Positions 6,579 to 10,901 of a DNA stretch of 10,901 nucleotides are shown one piece after another. Location of the stretch: the NCBI GenBank assembly GCA_043813305.1, contig JBDRLC010000023.1, positions 1-10,901 on the forward strand, in the 5' to 3' direction. The position numbers and the translations under genes are program-made. The notes beneath the pieces were generated by a model. The model was not told the DNA's origin, did not search any database, and saw only the letters and a list, made by a program, of their open reading frames with translations. Every line of letters begins with the position of its first letter. Position 1 is the first letter of the stretch. The DNA is from JAHIZC01 sp043813305. GTDB lineage: Bacteria > Omnitrophota > Gorgyraeia > Gygaellales > Profunditerraquicolaceae.

Positions 6579-6739
6579 AAATTCCCTGCTGTGTCCGTTG
6601 AGAACTTAACAATTGTTGAACCAACACCATTTTAAAGGGATCCCCTGCTTCCTTAACGTTAGCGCGTTTTGGAGAGGGTGCCCACATGAATGAACATCGG
6701 TTCATACATGTACGTTCCAACGGCACAATGCGGGGATTT
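6579..6739 (+). ncRNA. ssrS: 6S RNA (SsrS), RNA polymerase regulator
   Basis: 6S RNA binds housekeeping RNA polymerase holoenzyme by imitating an open promoter. This 161-nt region folds the same way. The closing stem is 6579-6600 with 6718-6739 (AAATTCCC with GGGGATTT, GC with GC, TGT with ACA, CCGTTG with CAACGG). A large bubble follows (6601-6636 and 6684-6717), whose 3' strand holds an 11-bp hairpin (6684-6695 with 6700-6711, loop ATCG). The apical arm is 6637-6683 (GGG with CCC, CCC with GGG, TTCC with GGAG, AACG with CGTT). The end sequences TTCCCTGCTGTGTCCG and CGGCACAATGCGGGGA resemble known 6S ends, as does GAACCAACACC in the bubble. It has its own promoter and a T-run. The gene just downstream is rarA, a neighbour I recall for 6S genes in other bacteria. 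I have not run a covariance model. Confidence 0.82.
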
Positions 6740-6743
6740 TTTT
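6718..6743 (+). terminator. Intrinsic terminator formed by the 3' strand of the 6S closing stem
   Basis: CAACGGCACAATGCGGGGA is followed by seven T residues (6737-6743). The stem partner is the 5' end of the same RNA (6579-6600), about 120 bases upstream, so the RNA terminates on its own closing stem. The T-run is short enough that some readthrough towards rarA is conceivable. Confidence 0.65.
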
Positions 6744-6748
6744 ATTGA

Positions 6749-6840
6749 GCGTATAACTTACGGAAGCATTGAAAGTGCGGCGTAAGTTATTTGCGCGAAA
6801 TAATCCCGAGCCTACGAAGAAGATTTCGTCAGGAATCTTC
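6749..6840 (+). promoter_or_regulatory. Structured leader upstream of rarA
   Basis: Between the 6S gene and rarA there is an exact 10-bp inverted repeat, ATAACTTACG (6753-6762) with CGTAAGTTAT (6781-6790). It has an inner stem GCATT (6766-6770) with AGTGC (6774-6778), and GCG/CGC at its base. A second hairpin, GAAGATT (6819-6825) with AATCTTC (6834-6840), competes with ACGAA (6814-6818) paired to TTCGT (6825-6829). I see no convincing promoter for rarA and no riboswitch class I recognise, so its role is open. Confidence 0.4.
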
Positions 6841-6872
6841 AAGCGTTTAGGCGAGGAATAACCAGCCAATAA

Positions 6873-8204
6873 ATGATTACCCAGCCCACAGATTTATTTG
6901 GCGAAGAAAAGAAAGTTAATAATAAAGACTTACCTCTAGCGCTGCGCATGCGGCCGCAGACCCTGGGCGAATTTGTCGGCCAGGCCCATATATTAGGTAA
7001 GGGCAAGCTGCTGCGTCGTGCAATAGAAGCGGACCGCGTTAGCTCCCTGATATTATACGGTCCTCCTGGTACGGGTAAGACTTCCCTGGCCTGGTGCATC
7101 GCCAATATGACCAAGGCTTATTACGTATTAGTCAATGCCACTACTTCCAATGTAGAGGAATTAAGGCGGGTTATTATTGCGGCAAAACAGAGATTGACTA
7201 ATGCGGGGCGCAAAACCATCCTTTTTATCGACGAGATACACCGTTTTAATAAAGCCCAACAGGATGTACTTCTACCCGATGTGGAGAGCGGCAATCCGAT
7301 ACTCATCGGCGCAACCGTGCATAATCCCTATTTTTCCATTGCCTCTCCTTTGGTCTCGCGCTCTTTAATTTGCGAACTAAAATCCTTAAAGGATAGCGAA
7401 ATTGCTACGATTCTCAACCGTTGTCTTGAGAATAAAGCCAGGGGCCTGGGGAGCAGAAAGATTAAAATAGATAAGAAGGCGCTGGCATTTTTGTCTAAGG
7501 CCTGCGAAGGTGACGCCCGCAGGGCAATAAACGCGCTTGAGATTGGCGTGCTTACAACGTGCGAATCTAAGGACGGTTTTATTTATTTTGACCTCGAGGT
7601 CGCCTCTGAGTCGATTCAGAAGAAAGCAATTCTCTATGACCGGGATGAAGATGCCCACTATGATACTGCCTCGGCATTTATCAAGTCCATGCGTGGTTCG
7701 GATCCGGATGCTGCTTTGTACTGGATGGCGAAAATGCTCTATGCCGGAGAGGACCCTAGGTTTATTGCCCGCCGGATTTGCATTCTGGCAGCAGAAGATG
7801 TTGGCAATGCTGATCCGCTCGCCTTGGTTTTAGCTAATGCCGCTTTGCAGATTTCTGAATTTGTCGGTATGCCTGAGGCGAGAATTCCTCTGGCTCAGGC
7901 AGTGATTTATATATCCTGTGCTCCAAAATCCAATGCCAGCTACCTGGCGATCGACAAGGCCTTGGACGATATCGAGAAGAAGAAAACCCAGGAGGTCCCG
8001 GACCATCTTAAGGATGCCTCTTATATGGGTGCCGAGAAGTTAGGGCATGGCAAAGGTTATAAATATGCCCATGATTACGAAGGACATTTTGTAAACCAAA
8101 AATATACCAGGCGGGCCCTGAAATACTATGAACCGACGGAGATAGGATATGAGGCGAAGATAAAACAGCGTCTGGATAAACTGCGAAAAGGAGGGGAAGA
8201 ATGA
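6873..8204 (+). CDS. rarA: Replication-associated recombination protein A (RarA/MgsA) AAA+ ATPase
   Basis: RarA is a tetrameric AAA+ ATPase related to clamp loaders that acts in the cytoplasm at stalled replication forks. At 443 residues the length is typical. The N-terminus carries LFGEEKK and then LALRMRPQTLGEFVGQ, usual for the family. Walker A is GPPGTGKTS (63-71) and Walker B is ILFIDEIHRFNKAQQD (DEIHRF at 120-125). Sensor-type residues follow in LIGATVHNPYFSI, where most RarA have GATTENPSF, a mild variant. The C-terminal tetramerisation domain ends in the family motif YKYAHDYEGHFVNQKY. ATG 6873 is preceded directly by an in-frame TAA (6870-6872), so no longer start exists; the Shine-Dalgarno is weak. 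Its stop overlaps the next ATG (ATGA, 8201-8204). Confidence 0.95.
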   Translation: MITQPTDLFGEEKKVNNKDLPLALRMRPQTLGEFVGQAHILGKGKLLRRAIEADRVSSLILYGPPGTGKTSLAWCIANMTKAYYVLVNATTSNVEELRRVIIAAKQRLTNAGRKTILFIDEIHRFNKAQQDVLLPDVESGNPILIGATVHNPYFSIASPLVSRSLICELKSLKDSEIATILNRCLENKARGLGSRKIKIDKKALAFLSKACEGDARRAINALEIGVLTTCESKDGFIYFDLEVASESIQKKAILYDRDEDAHYDTASAFIKSMRGSDPDAALYWMAKMLYAGEDPRFIARRICILAAEDVGNADPLALVLANAALQISEFVGMPEARIPLAQAVIYISCAPKSNASYLAIDKALDDIEKKKTQEVPDHLKDASYMGAEKLGHGKGYKYAHDYEGHFVNQKYTRRALKYYEPTEIGYEAKIKQRLDKLRKGGEE

Positions 8205-8680
8205 AGAAGATATTTATATCTGCTCTATGTTTGGGTTTTACCTTTATTGCTTTAGGTTGTCAGAGTAGTAAAACTCGTGCAGGTGAGGGCGCAGTGTTGG
8301 GAGGATTATTAGGTGCGGCAGCAGGCGGTATTATCGGGCACCAGAGTCACCACGGAGGAGAGGGTGCTGCTATCGGAGCAGCAGCAGGGGCAGTGACCGG
8401 CGCAATCGTAGGCAGCCAGATAGAGAAAGAACCCCAGCAACCAGCTGCGACTCAGACTCCGGCCGTAGCACAGGCACAAGAGCCGGCACCGAGCGTTACG
8501 GTTGCTAACCCCAATCAGATGTCCATACAGCAGATCATCGAGTTTACCGATCAAAACATTGACGAAAAAGTGATCATTGATAAGATACGTCTGAGTAATT
8601 CAAGATTTAATCTTAGCGCCGATGATATTGCTTACCTACAACAGCATGGAGTCTCGCAAAATGTGATCGATGCGATGTAG
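8201..8680 (+). CDS. Glycine-zipper lipoprotein with C-terminal helical domain
   Basis: A 159-residue predicted lipoprotein. A strong Shine-Dalgarno (AAGGAGGGG, 8188-8196) precedes the ATG, which overlaps the rarA stop. Residues 1-19 are a signal peptide ending in the lipobox ALGC with lipidated C20. Residues 27-73 contain two glycine-zipper hairpins (GAVLGGLLGAAAGGIIGH and GAAIGAAAGAVTGAIVGS) of the kind found in YMGG/17-kDa-antigen outer-membrane lipoproteins. A Pro/Ala/Gln-rich linker (about 76-105) leads to a C-terminal domain of about 50 residues (SIQQIIEFTDQNIDEKVII ... DIAYLQQHGVSQNVIDAM) that looks all-helical with two similar halves. The likely place is the cell envelope. The exact role is unknown, and it is unrelated in function to rarA beyond sharing the transcript. 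Confidence 0.85.
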   Translation: MKKIFISALCLGFTFIALGCQSSKTRAGEGAVLGGLLGAAAGGIIGHQSHHGGEGAAIGAAAGAVTGAIVGSQIEKEPQQPAATQTPAVAQAQEPAPSVTVANPNQMSIQQIIEFTDQNIDEKVIIDKIRLSNSRFNLSADDIAYLQQHGVSQNVIDAM

Positions 8681-8689
8681 GGTTAAATT

Positions 8690-9664
8690 ATGACGTTACC
8701 GATTATAGTCCTGACAATATTTGCTTTCGGATTGATTGCCTACGCAGTTTATCTGATATTCTTCGAAGAATCATTTGCCGGTATAAAGGCCGAGCTTAAG
8801 GTCCGCTTAAACGCTAAAAAACAAAAAGTCCTTGCTCAGGAGCAGAAGATCCAAGCCCTGGAACAGGAGGCAGTTTCTTTAGAGAAGGGCCTGGAGGAGA
8901 TGAAGTCCGGCCACGACACTTTACAGCAACAGCTTGATCAGGCCGGTATCAGAGAAGCGCGATTAAAGGAAGAGCTGCTTAGGCGCCAAGAGTGGGTCAA
9001 GAAGGCCGAGGGAGAATTAAATAAGGTTAAAGAAGACAATGTGCAGCTAAAGGATAAGTTTACCTCTAGAGAGCAGGAGTTACAGCAGGGATTTACTACG
9101 AAAGTCAATTTGGAGAGAGAGATAAAAGATCTCAATCAAAAGATAGGGGCATTCCGAGAGGATTATAAAGATAAGACTGATCAGATCGAAGCTCTGAAGC
9201 ATAAGTTGGAGAGGAGTGAACAAATAGTCAAGGAGCATTTAAAGACTATCGATAAGTTTAAAAAGAAGGAAGATATCAGCGAGTGGGTTCCTAAACAGGA
9301 TTTTAAGAAGCTGAATGAGGAATATACCCAAATAGAGAAGGAGCTTGAGGAGAAAGAGGAGAAGTTAAAGAGGTTTGCCGAGGAGATAATACAGTTAAAG
9401 CATCAGCTGGAGACAAAGGAGAAGGAAGTATCGATTACTTTGCCGCAGGAGACTAAGCAGGATGAGTCCCTCAAGGAGGAAGCTGAAACAGAGGTTCCTG
9501 TTGAGGAGAAGCTGGAAGTCAAAGAAAAACCCGCAGAAGAAGAACCTCAAGAAGAGATATCCGAGGTAAAGGCTAAAGAGTTAAAAGGCCTGGAGAAAGT
9601 CTTAGAGCAGACAGAGAAACTCGCTGTAAAAGAAAAATCTCATCCGCCTCCGAGGATCGAATTA
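8690..9664 (+). other. N-terminal extension of the EF-G fusion: TM helix, coiled coil, linker
   Basis: This is the part of the fusion without EF-G homology (residues 1-325). The helix is LPIIVLTIFAFGLIAYAVYL with FF after it; the next charged stretch is mixed and then basic (VRLNAKKQK). The coiled coil is dominated by Glu, Lys, Gln and Leu with heptad-like spacing. Within it a non-helical break with two aromatic residues and a proline occurs around DISEWVPKQDF. The linker ends in HPPPRIELDK just before the EF-G sequence VRNIGFMAHID. I recognise no enzyme domain here; it resembles generic single-pass anchored coiled-coil proteins. Confidence 0.8.
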
Positions 9665-10901
9665 GATAAAGTAAGGAACATCGGCTTTATGGCACACATC
9701 GACGCTGGTAAGACTACCGTGACCGAGAGGGTTCTTTTTTATACCGGACGCACCCATAAAATCGGTGAGGTGCATGAGGGCCAAGCGATGATGGACTGGA
9801 TGAAGCAGGAGCAGGAGAGGGGGATTACGATTACCTCGGCTGCAACCACTTGTTTTTGGAATGAGCATAGGATCAACGTCATCGATACTCCCGGCCATGT
9901 GGATTTTACGGTTGAGGTAGAGCGCAGCCTGCGCGTTCTCGACGGTGCAGTGGCAGTTTTTTGCGCTGTGGGAGGGGTGGAGCCGCAATCGGAAACCGTC
10001 TGGCATCAGTCTAATAAATACCACGTGCCGAAGATCGCTTTCGTGAACAAGATGGACCGTACGGGTGCTGATTTTTTTGCGGCCTTAAAGGATATCCAGG
10101 AGAAATTAACTGATCACGCTATACCTTTACAGATCCCATTAGGCAGTGAAAATGATTTTAAAGGGATAATCGACCTGATAGAGATGAAGGCCTATCTATA
10201 TGAGGAGGAGACGCAGGGAAAAACATTTCAGGTAGAAGATATACCTCAGGAGTATCTGGAGAAGGCGAAGGAGTATAGGCATATCCTACTTGAGAGGGCG
10301 GTCTCTCTTGACGAGGCATTGATGAAGAAATATCTGGAATCAGAGGCCTCGGTGACTAACGAAGAATTGATCCAGGTTATCCGTCGGGGGACAATCGCTA
10401 ATAAAGCTGTTCCTGTACTCTGTGGTTCAGCCTTAAAAAATAAAGGGATCCAGAAACTAATCGATGCAGTGGTACTTTACTTGCCTGCTCCGGTTGATTT
10501 ATCCGCGGTTGAGGCGGCTGATCCTGATGATCCTAAAAAAACTACCCAACTTAAAGCAGATCCTGATCAGCCGTTAAGTGCACTGGCTTTTAAGGTTCAG
10601 GCTGATCCGCATATGGGAAAATTGGTTTATGTCAGGATCTACTCCGGATTTCTGGGGACCGGTTCTTATGTCTTGAATGCTACAAAGAATAAAAGAGAAA
10701 GAGTCTCGCGGATTGTACAGATGCACGCCAATCAGAGAGAGAATATAGAATATGCTTTTGCCGGCGATATCGTAGCGGTTGTCGGGCTCTCTAATACGGT
10801 AACCGCGGATACGCTTTGCGATACTGATAATCCGTTTTTATTAGAGGCGATACAGTTTCCTACGCCGGTAGTTTCCCTGAGCATTACTCCGAAAAGCAGG
10901 G
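8690..10901 (+). CDS. fusA: Membrane-anchored coiled-coil / elongation factor G fusion (3' partial)
   Basis: I translated 737 codons from ATG 8690 to the window edge with no stop. AGGG at 8679-8682 is a modest Shine-Dalgarno. Residues 3-25 form a hydrophobic helix, 35-246 a charged coiled coil, and 247-325 an acidic Pro/Glu/Lys linker. From about 326 the chain is canonical EF-G, the translocation GTPase: G1 AHIDAGKTT (335-343), RGITITSAATT (377-387), G3 DTPGHVDF (399-406), G4 NKMDR (453-457) and G5 GSALKNKG (579-586). Domain II and the start of domain III (TPVVSLSITPKSR) follow at the edge. No ATG, GTG or TTG lies in frame between the TTG near 9440 and the EF-G part. Basic residues after the helix predict a cytoplasmic C-terminus, as translation needs. 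The str-operon neighbours rpsL, rpsG and tuf are absent from the visible side, so another EF-G gene may exist. Confidence 0.88.
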   Translation, partial: MTLPIIVLTIFAFGLIAYAVYLIFFEESFAGIKAELKVRLNAKKQKVLAQEQKIQALEQEAVSLEKGLEEMKSGHDTLQQQLDQAGIREARLKEELLRRQEWVKKAEGELNKVKEDNVQLKDKFTSREQELQQGFTTKVNLEREIKDLNQKIGAFREDYKDKTDQIEALKHKLERSEQIVKEHLKTIDKFKKKEDISEWVPKQDFKKLNEEYTQIEKELEEKEEKLKRFAEEIIQLKHQLETKEKEVSITLPQETKQDESLKEEAETEVPVEEKLEVKEKPAEEEPQEEISEVKAKELKGLEKVLEQTEKLAVKEKSHPPPRIELDKVRNIGFMAHIDAGKTTVTERVLFYTGRTHKIGEVHEGQAMMDWMKQEQERGITITSAATTCFWNEHRINVIDTPGHVDFTVEVERSLRVLDGAVAVFCAVGGVEPQSETVWHQSNKYHVPKIAFVNKMDRTGADFFAALKDIQEKLTDHAIPLQIPLGSENDFKGIIDLIEMKAYLYEEETQGKTFQVEDIPQEYLEKAKEYRHILLERAVSLDEALMKKYLESEASVTNEELIQVIRRGTIANKAVPVLCGSALKNKGIQKLIDAVVLYLPAPVDLSAVEAADPDDPKKTTQLKADPDQPLSALAFKVQADPHMGKLVYVRIYSGFLGTGSYVLNATKNKRERVSRIVQMHANQRENIEYAFAGDIVAVVGLSNTVTADTLCDTDNPFLLEAIQFPTPVVSLSITPKSR

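Noticed and set aside
6526..6599. 8-bp repeat TGTCCGTT in the promoter spacer and in the 6S 5' stem
   Set aside because: Only 8 bases and explained by the 6S stem requirement in one copy; likely chance.
6515..6872. tmRNA, SRP RNA, RNase P RNA or a tRNA in the intergenic region
   Set aside because: None of their conserved cores (tRNA-like acceptor end with TPsiC arm, SRP GGAAGGAAGC loop, RNase P core) is present; the fold matches 6S RNA.
9662..10024. Minus-strand 120-codon frame opposite the EF-G GTPase domain
   Set aside because: The plus strand encodes unmistakable EF-G motifs here; the minus-strand frame has no supporting signal.

Overview
All genes in this window lie on the + strand and are closely packed. 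The organism looks like a Gram-negative-type bacterium of moderate GC: it has a lipoprotein with a lipobox, a periplasmic anchored protein, Shine-Dalgarno sites and a sigma70-type promoter. Gene content and style suggest an uncultured lineage such as Omnitrophota, but this is an impression only; nothing here fixes the taxonomy.

Region 1 (1-2884) is a Trk-type potassium uptake operon. It holds the 3' part of one TrkA-like RCK protein, a complete second TrkA-like protein, and the TrkH channel subunit. Between trkA and trkH I read an extra 39-codon ORF (1263-1382) for a very hydrophobic peptide. It is joined to both neighbours by 4-base ATGA overlaps and may be a small Trk accessory subunit.

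Region 2 (2881-6514) continues with an exported OB-fold-like membrane-anchored protein, then pheS and pheT, the two subunits of phenylalanyl-tRNA synthetase. PheT is the short type without the N-terminal EMAP/OB tRNA-binding domain. Three short arrays with a 7-bp period lie inside these coding regions. Two of them, in pheS and pheT, encode nearly the same peptide. The pheS-pheT junction has a palindromic set of three arms that can form two mutually exclusive hairpins, one of which covers the pheT start codon.

Region 3 (6515-6872) has no protein gene. It carries a near-consensus promoter, an RNA with 6S RNA architecture ending in a T-run, and further hairpins ahead of rarA.

Region 4 (6873-10901) is a probable operon: rarA, a glycine-zipper lipoprotein, and a reading frame open to the window edge. 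In that last frame an N-terminal membrane anchor, a long coiled coil and an acidic linker (about 325 residues together) run in frame into a canonical elongation factor G. No ATG, GTG or TTG start lies near the EF-G part, so the sequence predicts a membrane-tethered EF-G. This is the most unusual feature of the window.
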